Assembly: GCA_017621055.1 (NCBI GenBank)
Contig: JAGATX010000004.1
Location: forward strand, 62,001-126,000
Length of the DNA: 64,000 nucleotides
Source: Muribaculaceae bacterium
Lineage (GTDB): Bacteria > Bacteroidota > Bacteroidia > Bacteroidales > Muribaculaceae
Reading direction: 5' to 3'
In this document: positions 18,116 to 29,154 of the stretch, in pieces
How the letters are laid out: the number at the start of each line of letters is the position of its first letter
How positions within the stretch are numbered: position 1 is the first letter of the stretch
Program-made: the position numbers and the translations under genes
The notes under the pieces: model-generated
The model's input: the letters and a program-made list of their open reading frames with translations, nothing else
Told to the model about the DNA's origin: nothing
The model's database searches: none

Positions 18116-18147
18116 GTTGGTAGATTGCGGCAAAATAGCTAAATTTG
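18116..18147 (+). promoter_or_regulatory. Promoter of asnS
   Basis: GTTG (18116-18119, three of four bases of the -33 box), a 20-base spacer and a perfect TAAATTTG (18140-18147). The box overlaps an in-frame ATG at 18145, which argues for the later ATG at 18184 as the true asnS start. Confidence 0.65.
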
Positions 18148-18183
18148 CCCCTCAAAACGAAAAATACAAGCATCAGCACAACG

Positions 18184-19572
18184 ATGAAACGCACAAAGAT
18201 ATCCAAATTGCTCGCCTGTCCGCCGATAGGCAGCGAAGTATGTGTCAAAGGCTGGGTACGCACCCGCCGCGGCAACAAAAACGTACAGTTTGTGGCACTT
18301 AACGACGGTTCGACGGTAGAAAATCTGCAGATAGTGTTCGATTTGAGCCGTTTCGATGACGAGAGCCTCAAGGCAGTGACCACCGGCTCGTCGTTGTGCG
18401 TGTGCGGCAAGCTCGTGGAGAGCATGGGCGCCGGCCAGAAATGCGAAGTGCAGGCCGACACCCTCGAGATCTATGGCACCGCCGACCCCGCCGACTATCC
18501 CCTTCAGAAAAAAGGCCATACACTGGAGTTCCTGCGCGAAAAGGCCCACCTGCGTCCGCGCACGGCAACCTTCGGCGCCATTCTCCGCATCCGTTCGGCC
18601 CTTGCCTACGCCATCCACCGTTTCTTTCAGGACAAGGGGTTCTTCTATCTCAACACGCCACTCATCACCGAGAGCGACTGCGAGGGCGCCGGTGCAATGT
18701 TCCAGGTAACCACCCTCAACCTCGAGAAGCTGCCGCGCACCGACGACGGCAAGGTGGACTACACCAAGGATTTCTTCGGCAAGCCCACGGCGCTGACCGT
18801 CAGCGGTCAGCTCGAGGGTGAATTAGGCGCTACGGCTCTGGGTGAAATCTACACCTTCGGGCCCACTTTCCGCGCCGAGAACTCCAATACTCCGCGCCAC
18901 CTCTCGGAGTTCTGGATGATAGAACCCGAAATGGCGTTCTACGACATTACCGACAACATGGACCTCGCCGAGGAGTTCGTGAAATACTGCATAGCCTACG
19001 CCCTTGAGCACTGCCGCAAGGACATAGAGTTCCTGGCCGAGCATTTCGACAAGGAGCTGATAGAGCGCCTCGAGTTCGTGCTTCACAACGATTTTGTACG
19101 GCTCACCTACACCGAGGGCGTGGAAATCCTCAAGGCCTCCGGCAAAAAGTTCGAGTTCCCTGTGGAATGGGGCATCGACCTGCAGAGCGAGCACGAGCGT
19201 TATCTGGTGGAACAGCACTTCCGCAAACCGGTGATACTCACTGACTATCCCCGCGACATCAAGGCCTTCTACATGAAGCAGAACGACGACGGCCGCACCG
19301 TGCGCGCCATGGACGTGCTCTTCCCCAAAATCGGCGAGATCATCGGCGGCAGCGAGCGCGAGGCCGACTACGATAAACTGCTGGCCCGCATCGAGGAACT
19401 TCATATCCCGATGAAGGACATGTGGTGGTACCTCGACACGCGTCGCTTCGGCACGGTGCCTCACAGTGGCTTCGGCCTGGGCTTCGAGCGCCTGGTGCTG
19501 TTCGTCACCGGCATGACAAATATTCGCGACGTCATCCCCTTCCCGCGCACTCCCAACAACGCCGAATTCTGA
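18184..19572 (+). CDS. asnS: Asparaginyl-tRNA synthetase
   Basis: 462-residue class II synthetase that charges tRNA-Asn. The N-terminal OB fold includes [18 protein letters not shown]. The catalytic motifs are visible in [22 protein letters not shown] (motif 2 region) and [10 protein letters not shown] (motif 3). Start 18184 ([10 protein letters not shown]) matches the family N-terminus and clears the promoter. With direct charging of asparagine the cell does not depend on tRNA-dependent amidation for this residue. It is monocistronic, ended by a terminator. Confidence 0.96.
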   Translation: MKRTKISKLLACPPIGSEVCVKGWVRTRRGNKNVQFVALNDGSTVENLQIVFDLSRFDDESLKAVTTGSSLCVCGKLVESMGAGQKCEVQADTLEIYGTADPADYPLQKKGHTLEFLREKAHLRPRTATFGAILRIRSALAYAIHRFFQDKGFFYLNTPLITESDCEGAGAMFQVTTLNLEKLPRTDDGKVDYTKDFFGKPTALTVSGQLEGELGATALGEIYTFGPTFRAENSNTPRHLSEFWMIEPEMAFYDITDNMDLAEEFVKYCIAYALEHCRKDIEFLAEHFDKELIERLEFVLHNDFVRLTYTEGVEILKASGKKFEFPVEWGIDLQSEHERYLVEQHFRKPVILTDYPRDIKAFYMKQNDDGRTVRAMDVLFPKIGEIIGGSEREADYDKLLARIEELHIPMKDMWWYLDTRRFGTVPHSGFGLGFERLVLFVTGMTNIRDVIPFPRTPNNAEF

Positions 19573-19604
19573 CAGCATAAACCCGAATAAAACGGATTTC
19601 TGAC

Positions 19605-19650
19605 AATTTCCCTGCCGATTTTCGGCGGGGAAATTGTTGTTTTGCAAGCT
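19605..19650 (+). terminator. Terminator after asnS
   Basis: A 14-bp stem, AATTTCCCTGCCGA (19605-19618) with TCGGCGGGGAAATT (19622-19635), has one G-T pair and a 3-base loop. It is followed by a T-rich stretch. Confidence 0.8.
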
Positions 19651-19664
19651 TTTTATTAACTTTG
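19633..19664 (+). promoter_or_regulatory. Promoter of the pta-ackA operon
   Basis: A perfect TAACTTTG lies at 19657-19664, 39 bases before pta. The best -33 match is ATTG at 19633-19636 with a 20-base spacer. It overlaps the last bases of the asnS terminator stem, so the -33 assignment is less secure than the -7. Confidence 0.6.
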
Positions 19665-19703
19665 CGCACAAAGTTGAAAAATACCTAAAACGCAGCCATA
19701 ACA

Positions 19704-20714
19704 ATGGAATTATTAAAGGAAATGACCGCACGCGCTGCCGCCCAGCCCCAGCGAATAGTGCTGCCCGAGGGTCTTGAACCCCGCACACTTACCGCCGCCG
19801 ACCGCATCATCGCCGACGGTCTTGCAAAAATTATAATCATAGGCGACCCCGCCGAGGTGCTCGCCATGGCCAAAGGACTTAAACTCACCCACATAGGCGA
19901 AGCAACCATAGTAAATCCCGCCGACGAGAAGGTTATCGACCGCTACGCCCCTCTTTTCTACGAGCTGCGCAAGAGCAAGGGCATAACCATGGAGGAAGCC
20001 CGCCTCACCACCGCCAACCCCCTGTATCTTGGCTGCCTGATGGTGAAGGCAGGCGATGCCGACGGCCAGGTTGCCGGCGCAATGAATACCACCGGTAACG
20101 TTCTCCGTGCCGCTTTCCAGGTAATCAAGACCCAGCCGGGCATCAGCGTTGTTTCCGGTGCCTTCCTGATGCTTCTGCCCGAGGGGCTGCCCTTCGGCAC
20201 CAATGGGATAATGGTTTTCGCCGACTGCGCCGTCGTTCCGGCGCCCACCGCCGAGGAGCTGGCGCAGATAGCAGTGGCCACGGCCCGCACGGCGCGCGAC
20301 ATTGCCGGCATAGAGCCGCGCGTGGCACTGCTGAGCTTCTCCACCAAGGGTTCTGCCAAGAGCGAGAACGTCGACAAGGTAATCCGGGCCACAGAAATCG
20401 CCCATGAGCTCGCCCCGGACCTCATCCTCGACGGCGAACTGCAGACCGATGCCGCCATCGTGCCGTCGGTAGCGCACTCCAAGGCTCCCAACAGCCCCCT
20501 CAGCGGCCGTGCCAACGTGCTGGTATTCCCCAATCTGGAAGTTGGCAACATAGCCTATAAACTTGTGCAGCGTCTGGGCAACGTTCAGGCAGTGGGTCCC
20601 ATCCTGCAGGGCCTTGCCGCCCCCGTCAACGACCTCTCGCGCGGCTGCTATCCCGAAGATATCTACAAAACAATAATAATAACCTGCAACCAGGCAATAG
20701 GACTGAAAGCCTGA
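19704..20714 (+). CDS. pta: Phosphate acetyltransferase
   Basis: 336-residue short-form enzyme converting acetyl-CoA and phosphate to acetyl phosphate and CoA, the first step of acetate fermentation with ATP gain. It consists of the PTA/PTB catalytic domain only, without the N-terminal DRTGG extension of enterobacterial Pta. Typical stretches are RIVLPEG at the N-terminus, [19 protein letters not shown] and [15 protein letters not shown]. It is followed by ackA after 15 bases. Confidence 0.96.
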   Translation: MELLKEMTARAAAQPQRIVLPEGLEPRTLTAADRIIADGLAKIIIIGDPAEVLAMAKGLKLTHIGEATIVNPADEKVIDRYAPLFYELRKSKGITMEEARLTTANPLYLGCLMVKAGDADGQVAGAMNTTGNVLRAAFQVIKTQPGISVVSGAFLMLLPEGLPFGTNGIMVFADCAVVPAPTAEELAQIAVATARTARDIAGIEPRVALLSFSTKGSAKSENVDKVIRATEIAHELAPDLILDGELQTDAAIVPSVAHSKAPNSPLSGRANVLVFPNLEVGNIAYKLVQRLGNVQAVGPILQGLAAPVNDLSRGCYPEDIYKTIIITCNQAIGLKA

Positions 20715-20729
20715 CAAGATACAGCTATA

Positions 20730-21938
20730 ATGAAAATACTTGTGCTCAATTCCGGCAGCTCGTCGGTGAAATATAAACTCATAGACCTCGAGGGCAAGCA
20801 CGCCGATGTGCTCGCCGAGGGAGGCGTAGAGAAAATAGGCCTTGACGGCGGTTTCATCAAATACCGTCAGGCCGACGGTAGCAAAGCCGTGGATGACCTC
20901 GGCAAAATCGACCACCGCCGCGCCATCGAGGCCATCCTCAACATCCTTACCGACCCGGCCAAGGGCTGCATAAAGAGCTACGCCGAAATCGATGCCGTAG
21001 GACACCGCGTGGTGCATGGCGGCGAGAAATTCAGCGAGAGCGTGCTCATCACCGACGATGTCAAGGCCAAGATACGCGACTGCTACGATATAGCGCCCCT
21101 CCACAACCCCGCCAACATGACCGGCATCGAGGCTATCGACTCGCTCATGCCCGGCGTGCCGCAGGTGGGCGTGTTCGACACGGCCTTCCACCAGACCATG
21201 CCCGCAAAAGCCTTCATGTACGCGCTGCCGTATAAATACTACACCGAAGACGGCGTGCGCCGCTACGGTTTCCACGGCACCAGCCACCGCTATGTGAGCG
21301 CAAAGGTGTGCGAGTTCCTCGGCGTGGATATCGCCAAACAGCGCATAATCACCTGCCACATAGGCAACGGCGCCTCGATGGCGGCTGTCGATCACGGCCG
21401 CTGCATCGATACCTCCATGGGCCTCACCCCCGTAGAGGGCCTGATGATGGGCACGCGCGTTGGCGACGTCGATCCCGGAGCCCTCACATTCCTGATGGGT
21501 CGTCACAACCTCGACGGCGCCCAGCTGCAGAACATCATCAACAAGGAAAGCGGAGTTCTCGGCATAAGCGGCGTGAGCAACGACATGCGCGAAATCGAGG
21601 CTGCCATAGCTGCCGGCAACGAACGCGCCCGCCTCGCCCTGGATATGTACGAACTCCGCATTACCAAATACATAGGTGCATATGCCGCCGAAATGGGCGG
21701 TGTGGACATCATTGTCTTCACCGGCGGTGTCGGCGAGAACCAGACGGGCCTGCGTGCCGACGTGTGCGCCACCCTCGGATTCATGGGTGTGGAAATCGAC
21801 AAGGACGTCAATGCCGGTGTGCGCGGCAAGGATGCCGTGATATCGGCCGCCGGCTCCAAAGTCAAGGTGTGCGTCATTCCCACCGATGAAGAGCTCATGA
21901 TAGCCACCGATACACGCGACATTGTGGAAAAGCTCTGA
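20730..21938 (+). CDS. ackA: Acetate kinase
   Basis: 402-residue acetate kinase making acetate and ATP from acetyl phosphate. Signature LVLNSGSSSVKY (residues 3-14), the second signature GYRFHGTSHRYVS-like stretch in RRYGFHGTSHRYV, and late VFTGGVGEN are all intact. It partners pta. A dynamin-like GTPase gene begins only 15 bases after its stop without an obvious promoter or terminator between, so read-through is likely. Confidence 0.97.
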   Translation: MKILVLNSGSSSVKYKLIDLEGKHADVLAEGGVEKIGLDGGFIKYRQADGSKAVDDLGKIDHRRAIEAILNILTDPAKGCIKSYAEIDAVGHRVVHGGEKFSESVLITDDVKAKIRDCYDIAPLHNPANMTGIEAIDSLMPGVPQVGVFDTAFHQTMPAKAFMYALPYKYYTEDGVRRYGFHGTSHRYVSAKVCEFLGVDIAKQRIITCHIGNGASMAAVDHGRCIDTSMGLTPVEGLMMGTRVGDVDPGALTFLMGRHNLDGAQLQNIINKESGVLGISGVSNDMREIEAAIAAGNERARLALDMYELRITKYIGAYAAEMGGVDIIVFTGGVGENQTGLRADVCATLGFMGVEIDKDVNAGVRGKDAVISAAGSKVKVCVIPTDEELMIATDTRDIVEKL

Positions 21939-21953
21939 TATAAATCACTATAA

Positions 21954-23745
<1,792 letters not shown>

Positions 23746-23771
<26 letters not shown>

Positions 23772-23992
23772 ATTCTCGGCCGCTCGGCAACTATTGTTTT
23801 ACGACTAAAAGTTTAACAAAAAATTAAATTATGCCTATAGCCTCATCAAAGTCAGTATCGCCTCGGTCGCTTTTTGGCGCTTTTGTCCGCCGGCCTCAGT
23901 CGTTATGGTGTACCATAACTTCTTCTGCCGTCGAACAAAATCGCTCAAAAATCGACCGCCGAGAACTTAACATATATTGGGGAATAGGCTCT
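23746..23992. repeat. Segment bounded by 37-bp inverted repeats
   Basis: The left arm (23746-23782) and right arm (23956-23992) are reverse complements with 34 of 37 matching bases; the shared core includes TTCCCCAATATATGTTAA. They enclose 173 bases of AT-richer DNA. The left arm encodes the last residues and the stop of dynamin-like gene 1. The right arm ends 14 bases before the start of gene 2. Options are an invertible regulatory segment, a miniature inverted-repeat element or a large RNA hairpin. I found no exact TAnnTTTG inside in either orientation; the closest is TGACTTTG on the minus strand at 23847-23854. Confidence 0.85.
23902..23919. promoter_or_regulatory. Perfect palindrome, possible operator
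   Basis: GTTATGGT, two bases, ACCATAAC is a perfect 8-bp inverted repeat inside the repeat-bounded spacer, about 90 bases before dynamin-like gene 2. Size and symmetry suit a dimeric DNA-binding protein or a short hairpin. Confidence 0.45.
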
Positions 23993-24006
23993 AAGCGCTT
24001 CATTGA

Positions 24007-25740
24007 ATGAACCTTGCCGACTGGGTTGCATGGGCGGTTGCCGCCGTCGCCGTAGTGGCGGCGGTATCTGCCGGCATCGTGCTGTGGCGCGCTGCCGGGC
24101 GTTACACCCGTTTCCGACGCCGGGTGCGCCGCCGTCTGTCCGACATGGTGCCGGCAACGTTTCCTCCCGCACCCCGCATCGCAGAGATTGCCAAATCCGA
24201 CCGGCGGCTGGCCGAACTGGAGGACGAGAACGAGGAGCTGGCCGATGAACTGGCCTCGGTTCAGAAGAGATATGCCGACCTGCGGCAGGAATACGATGAC
24301 CTCGAGGAAAGCAGCGCCGATGCCCGGCGTTCCTTCAAGGGTCTGAGCGCAACCCTCGACGATACCCGCGCACTATTGTGGAAAATCGAGCACGACTGTG
24401 CAGTAAAGACCGACGCCATAGCTCTGGTGCAGGAAATCCTCGGCGCCCCTGAGGCCGACAGTGCCGATGTGCGTCGGCTGCATGCCGCCGTGGCAGAGAT
24501 GGTGCGGTTCATCGGCGAGGATGTCCGCGCTGTTGTTGCCGCGGATGCCGACATTACGTCGGCGCAGCGCGACAGCTTCTTCGGTTCCGGGCTGGCGGCA
24601 TGGGCGCAGACACGTTGCAAACTGTGGCTGCAGGGCCGCACCGCCGTGGCTTTCGTGGGCGAGTACAGTGCCGGCAAGACCAGCATAGTGAACCGCATAA
24701 TCGGCCGGTCTGACCCCGAGGCGCCCAGATTGCCGGTGAGCACGCGCGCAACCACCGCCGTGCCCACTTATATTACCGGCGGCATGACCGTGAGTTATGA
24801 GTTTGTCACTCCCGACAACGAGCTCAAGAGCATCAGCGCCGTCACCTTCGGGCGCGTGAGCAAGGATGTGCTGGAAACCGTACGGGGAGTGGGCTCTCTC
24901 ATTAAATATTTTGTTCTGACGCTCGACGACCGGGCCCTCGACGGCCTGAGCATCCTCGATACACCGGGCTTCAACTCGGCGGACGGTGATGACAGCGCCC
25001 GCACGCTTGCAGTGGTCAACGAGTGTGACGCTCTTTTCTGGGTGGTGGACGTCAACGCCGGCGACCTCAATCGGTCATCGCTCGAAGTGATACAGGAACA
25101 TCTGGCAAAACCGCTGTATATAATCATTAATCAGACAGATACCAAGTCGGAGACTGAGGTTGCCGCTGTGGAGGAGCGCGTGCGCGCCACCCTCGCTGCC
25201 GCCGGGGTTCCATGCGCCGGCCTGCTGCGCTTTTCGCAGAAGGAACCTATCGACGGGCTGATGGGCCTTATTTCGGACATACGCGGCGATGAAGGGCGCG
25301 CAAATTATCTGCAGTCGCTGGCGGCCTTTCTCGACGAGAGGGTAGAGCATTATCAGTCAGAGATAAAGAATGCCGAGCTCAAATGCCTGTTCCTCGAAAA
25401 CAAGTCGGCCTCGCTGGCCGACGGATATAACGAGGCGCTGCGCGCGCTGCGCCGCGACTGCGAGGCCCTGGCCGACGTGCCGCGATACAGCAACAGCCTT
25501 TTCGGCAAAGGCGATTACCGGATAAGCCCCGAAAAATACTCGCAGTTCCACGACCTTCTCGAAAAAATCGGCGAACGTCACGGAGAGCGGCTGCGCGGCG
25601 AATACGACCGGCAGATGACCACCACCGCCGACATGCTCATGGCGTGGAAAACCTATGCCGACCTCAATTACCGGTTGCGCCGCCTGCGTGAGTGCCGCGA
25701 CGCCCTGATCCACAAAATGGTAAAACTCAATGAACAATAA
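24007..25740 (+). CDS. Dynamin-like GTPase 2, membrane anchored
   Basis: 577-residue GTPase. One N-terminal membrane segment (about residues 5-27, WVAWAVAAVAVVAAVSAGIV) is followed by an Arg-rich cytoplasmic boundary, then an acidic coiled coil (about 60-130). The GTPase domain has G1 GEYSAGKTS (218-226), G3 DTPGFNS (about 317-323) and G4 NQTDTK (about 373-378). A helical C-terminal region follows. The anchor before the G domain is unlike gene 1 and gene 3. The stop is inside gene 3, which starts 11 bases earlier. A role in membrane dynamics together with its neighbours is an inference from position. Confidence 0.85.
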   Translation: MNLADWVAWAVAAVAVVAAVSAGIVLWRAAGRYTRFRRRVRRRLSDMVPATFPPAPRIAEIAKSDRRLAELEDENEELADELASVQKRYADLRQEYDDLEESSADARRSFKGLSATLDDTRALLWKIEHDCAVKTDAIALVQEILGAPEADSADVRRLHAAVAEMVRFIGEDVRAVVAADADITSAQRDSFFGSGLAAWAQTRCKLWLQGRTAVAFVGEYSAGKTSIVNRIIGRSDPEAPRLPVSTRATTAVPTYITGGMTVSYEFVTPDNELKSISAVTFGRVSKDVLETVRGVGSLIKYFVLTLDDRALDGLSILDTPGFNSADGDDSARTLAVVNECDALFWVVDVNAGDLNRSSLEVIQEHLAKPLYIIINQTDTKSETEVAAVEERVRATLAAAGVPCAGLLRFSQKEPIDGLMGLISDIRGDEGRANYLQSLAAFLDERVEHYQSEIKNAELKCLFLENKSASLADGYNEALRALRRDCEALADVPRYSNSLFGKGDYRISPEKYSQFHDLLEKIGERHGERLRGEYDRQMTTTADMLMAWKTYADLNYRLRRLRECRDALIHKMVKLNEQ

Positions 25741-27709
25741 CGTATTCCAACAGTATCGGCAGCGCAAGGAGCGCGTGCTCGCCGCCCTCGATGCCGCCGC
25801 GGCCTACGGATGGCTCGACGCCGACGAATGCCGCCGTCTGGCAGAGCGAATCGACTCCGATATCCTCACCCTCGGCGTCATCGGCCAGATGAAGTGCGGA
25901 AAAAGCACTTTCCTCAATGCCTTTGTGTTCGGCGACGATATACTCCCGGCTGCAACAACGCCCACGACAGCGGCGCTGACGGTGATAACATACGGAGAAA
26001 CGGCAAAAATCACCGCTCATTTCTACAGTGCCGACGAGTTGGCGGCCATGCGCCTTGCTGGGGGCGCTCCCGGGGGCGCTGACGATGCCCTTGCCGGTAC
26101 CTCGCACGACGACACCCTCGACAATCTGCGCGAGTATGTAGGCGTAGGCGGCCGTTACGAAACTTTGACAAAGTATGTTACCATCCATTATCCTAAGGAA
26201 TGGCTCAAAGGGGTGGAGATTGTCGATACCCCCGGCTTCAACGACCCCGTTGTTGCGCGCGAACAGAAAACCGAGGAGTTTCTGCGTCGTGCCGACGCGG
26301 TGATACTGATGGTCTACGCCTCGCGTGCCTTCGATGCAACAGATGCCGACATATTGTTCCGCCACGTGCGCGATTGCGGCATAGGCAAGGTGCTGGTGGC
26401 GGTCAACAAGTACGATATCCCCTATGGCAACGGCGAGACCGAGGAAGAGATTGCCGACAATGTGCGCCGTCAGCTCGACAAGGCCTTTGCCGCCGGTGCC
26501 GATGGCGAGACCGGCGCTCTCGCCCGCGAATATCCGCCCATGCCCGTGTCGGCGCAGATGGCGTTGCTCTCGCAGATGACACCCGCGCGGATTGCCGATG
26601 ATCCGGCGCGCGCGGCGGCGTGGCGCCGGCTGTGCGACGATTTCGAAATAACCACCGCCGGACAGATGGCCGACAGGAGCCGTATGGATGTCCTTGCCGA
26701 CGCCGTGCTCGCCGTGATAGAGCGCGACAAAGCCGATATTTTGCTCCGCAAGCCTCTCAATGCCGTCAAAGGGGCGGCTCTCAGACGCCGCGATGAGTTG
26801 GTCAGCGGTCTGTACCGCAGCCGCAGTCTTATCGACAGTCTGGGGCGACCCGATGATGAAGTCGACGAACGGCGTGAGCGCCTCGAAAAGGCCGACCGGC
26901 GCCTCAAACGCAAGATCGACACCCTCTCCATCGACATCGACGCCGCCTTCACGTCAATTATCCGCAAAGGCCGCACGGAGATCGAAGATGAGGTGGACAG
27001 TGCCTGCCGACGCATGGACAACATCGTGGAGAACATGAGCTATAACCAGACGGCAACCGATATTCAGCCGGCTCTCGAGAGCGTGAACAACAAGCTGATA
27101 CAGCGCACGTTGCGTCGTGCCGTCGAAGAGCTCGAAACGGAGGCGCGCCGCAAGCTGGCAACGGCTGTTCGCACTTTCTGCGAGGATGCCGAGGAAATTC
27201 TTTATCGTTTCCTCGACGATTTCGACGCCCGCGATTTCGTGAAGACGGTAGAACAGAGCATTTATTTCCGCATCGACAGCCGCGGGCTGTTCAGTGTTGC
27301 CACCGACCGGCCGCAGACCCGCGAGGCCGACAGCCTGCTTGCCAAAATCGGAAACGTGCTGATGGCGCCGCTGAGAGGGTATTACGACATTTATAAATCG
27401 GTAGGGCGAATAGTGACGAACAACCGGCAGGCAAAGGCCGAACTTCATGCCGGAATTGAGAAAGTGCGCAGCGGCTTCGATGCAAAACCTTACCTCGAAG
27501 TGCTGCAGGAGCGGCGCTCCGAAATAATAGAGGACATCAAGACCCGCATTATCGATGAGCTGATATCACCCATGCGCGCCCAGCTCGACGCTCTCGGGCA
27601 TAAGGAGGAGGACCGGCGTGCGGCGTTGGCTGCGGCTACAGCCGAGGCCGACAGTCTGCAGACGGCCCTCGACGAGTTCGATAAACAATACTCCGCCGTC
27701 TTCGGATAG
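25730..27709 (+). CDS. Dynamin-like GTPase 3
   Basis: 659-residue soluble GTPase. G1 is GQMKCGKST (52-60), with the switch Thr in TTPTTAALT. G3 is DTPGFNDP (about 166-173) and G4 VNKYD (about 224-228). The long helical C-terminus carries heptad-like segments (LEKADRRLKRKIDTL) and an amphipathic stretch around residue 545 (LMAPLRGYYDIYKSVG) that might touch membranes. It overlaps gene 2 by 11 bases, so the two are made together. It ends 38 bases from a convergent gene with no strong terminator between. Confidence 0.85.
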   Translation: MNNNVFQQYRQRKERVLAALDAAAAYGWLDADECRRLAERIDSDILTLGVIGQMKCGKSTFLNAFVFGDDILPAATTPTTAALTVITYGETAKITAHFYSADELAAMRLAGGAPGGADDALAGTSHDDTLDNLREYVGVGGRYETLTKYVTIHYPKEWLKGVEIVDTPGFNDPVVAREQKTEEFLRRADAVILMVYASRAFDATDADILFRHVRDCGIGKVLVAVNKYDIPYGNGETEEEIADNVRRQLDKAFAAGADGETGALAREYPPMPVSAQMALLSQMTPARIADDPARAAAWRRLCDDFEITTAGQMADRSRMDVLADAVLAVIERDKADILLRKPLNAVKGAALRRRDELVSGLYRSRSLIDSLGRPDDEVDERRERLEKADRRLKRKIDTLSIDIDAAFTSIIRKGRTEIEDEVDSACRRMDNIVENMSYNQTATDIQPALESVNNKLIQRTLRRAVEELETEARRKLATAVRTFCEDAEEILYRFLDDFDARDFVKTVEQSIYFRIDSRGLFSVATDRPQTREADSLLAKIGNVLMAPLRGYYDIYKSVGRIVTNNRQAKAELHAGIEKVRSGFDAKPYLEVLQERRSEIIEDIKTRIIDELISPMRAQLDALGHKEEDRRAALAAATAEADSLQTALDEFDKQYSAVFG

Positions 27710-27747
27710 CCGGAGCGGCGGAGCATCAATAAGGTTTCCGGGAGTTT

Positions 27748-28770
27748 TTATCTGGCTGAGCGCATGGCGGCATCGACGTCGGCACGCAGCTCGTCGCCCT
27801 GTTTACCTCGGCTGAGGATGGTACCGTCCGGCCCGAAGAGGATTATGCAGGGAATACCGGTAATGCCGTAGATATCGGTGGGCACCGACTGGGCATTGAG
27901 GATGTTTTGCCATGGGAGGCCTTCTTCGGCTATGGCGGCGCGGGTGGCGTCCGGTTCATCCCAGACAGCAACGCCGAGCACTTCCAGACCTTGGTCGCGG
28001 TATGTGTTGTAAATGCTTTTGAGCACGGGGAGCTGCCGGCGGCACGGACCGCACCAGCTGGCCCAGAAGTCTACGAGGGTATAGTGCCCCTGACCAACGT
28101 GGTCGCTCAGACGCGAGGTCACGCCGTCGTAGGTGATTGTGAAGTCGGCGAAGGGTTTTCCGGGCTGGGTGGCTTCGCGGCGTGTTGCCGACGACATCAG
28201 GTTCTGCACACGGCGGCTCTGCGCCAGGACGGGGTTGGTGCTGACGGCGCACTGCAGCTCGGCCAGGGGTGCCTCGGAAGCGTCGCTCTGAAGGAAGATA
28301 TACAGGCCGAGAGCATTGTCGGCATTGGCCTGCATTGTGCTGTCGATGGTGGCGGTATACACGCGGTAGAGAGAGTCGTTGACGGCGGGGTCGGTCACCT
28401 CCTGGCTCTGTGCCACAATATCGCTGAGTCTGGAACCCAACTGGCGCAGCTGGTCGTTGAGCATGCTGCCGAAGGCGGAGCCGCCGGCGCCCGAGAACGA
28501 TATCGTGCCTGATTCGAGCACGAAGACCGGTATTCGCTTGCCGTCGATCATCACGCGGGCAAGCACGGGCTCGTCGATTTCTCCCTGAAAGACAGCGGCC
28601 TGGTCTTCGACAAGCACGCTGTCGATGGTCTCACCGGTGTCGTAGTTTACCAGGCGGGCCATGGCGCCGTCTTCTTCAGCGGTGAGGGGGGTGATTACTT
28701 TGAAGGGTTCGGCAGTGGCCGCCGTGATGGCCGTGGCTGCCGCGGCAGCTAATAAGATTTTGAGTTTCAT
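27748..28770 (-). CDS. TlpA-like thiol-disulfide oxidoreductase
   Basis: 340-residue exported protein. A signal peptide (MKLKILLAAAAATAITAATA) precedes a DUF4369-like N-terminal domain (about 20-200) and a thioredoxin-fold domain with active site WCGPC near residue 240. It reduces disulfides in the periplasm, perhaps for cytochrome maturation or oxidative protection. Start 28770 is preferred because it begins the signal peptide; the upstream extension is implausible. A long hairpin separates it from hpf upstream. Confidence 0.9.
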   Translation of the reverse strand: MKLKILLAAAAATAITAATAEPFKVITPLTAEEDGAMARLVNYDTGETIDSVLVEDQAAVFQGEIDEPVLARVMIDGKRIPVFVLESGTISFSGAGGSAFGSMLNDQLRQLGSRLSDIVAQSQEVTDPAVNDSLYRVYTATIDSTMQANADNALGLYIFLQSDASEAPLAELQCAVSTNPVLAQSRRVQNLMSSATRREATQPGKPFADFTITYDGVTSRLSDHVGQGHYTLVDFWASWCGPCRRQLPVLKSIYNTYRDQGLEVLGVAVWDEPDATRAAIAEEGLPWQNILNAQSVPTDIYGITGIPCIILFGPDGTILSRGKQGDELRADVDAAMRSAR

Positions 28771-28807
28771 GCGATTGAAAGAAATGTGATGGGGCGCAGA
28801 CACGCCA

Positions 28808-28849
28808 CGGCAACACCGTGGCGCCGGTTGTGGCGCCATGGTGTTGCCG
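28808..28849 (-). terminator. 18-bp hairpin between hpf and the tlpA-like gene
   Basis: The arms 28808-28825 and 28832-28849 pair over 18 bases with one G-T type mismatch and a 6-base loop. No U-tract follows on the minus strand. A competing shorter hairpin, GCCACGG/CCGTGGC, can form with the left arm, so this could be a processing or attenuation structure. Confidence 0.55.
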
Positions 28850-28858
28850 CGGGCGCGG

Positions 28859-29152
28859 TTACTTTTTCTCCTTGTTCTTTTCGAGCTGTTTTTCAATTGC
28901 TTCCAGAGCGAGGTCATACGCTTCCTCGAAGCTGTCGGCGAGTTTGGTGGCCACTATCTCGTCGGTCTGCGGGGCGTGGACCTTAACGACCACCTGCTTG
29001 TTCATGGCGGTTTCGGGTTTGACGACCTTGAGGTTTACATCTATGGTTGTTATGGCGCCGAAGCGGCGAGCAAGACGTTCGGCTTTCTTGTTGATGAATT
29101 CCACCAGGCGTTCGGAGGCCTCGAAATGGATAGCTTGAATTCTTACTTCCAT
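28859..29152 (-). CDS. hpf: Ribosome hibernation promoting factor, short form
   Basis: 97-residue HPF/RaiA protein. Family features are the opening MEVRIQAIHFEASERLVEFI, the Lys/Arg-rich helix with KAERLARRF, and the end ALEAIEKQLEKNKEKK. It binds 30S subunits in stationary phase and promotes inactive 100S dimers. There is no long C-terminal domain. It starts two bases after the recombinase gene, in the order rpsU-recombinase-hpf that is common in Bacteroidales. Confidence 0.95.
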   Translation of the reverse strand: MEVRIQAIHFEASERLVEFINKKAERLARRFGAITTIDVNLKVVKPETAMNKQVVVKVHAPQTDEIVATKLADSFEEAYDLALEAIEKQLEKNKEKK

Positions 29153-29154
29153 AT

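Noticed and set aside
19713..21506. 597-codon minus-strand frame opposite pta and ackA
   Set aside because: It spans two unmistakable genes and their spacer, with His/Gly/Val-rich composition typical of a shadow frame.
23783..23955. Bacteroidota promoter inside the inverted-repeat segment
   Set aside because: Only imperfect boxes were found (TATGGTGT on plus, TGACTTTG on minus) without well-spaced -33 partners, so no promoter feature was annotated.
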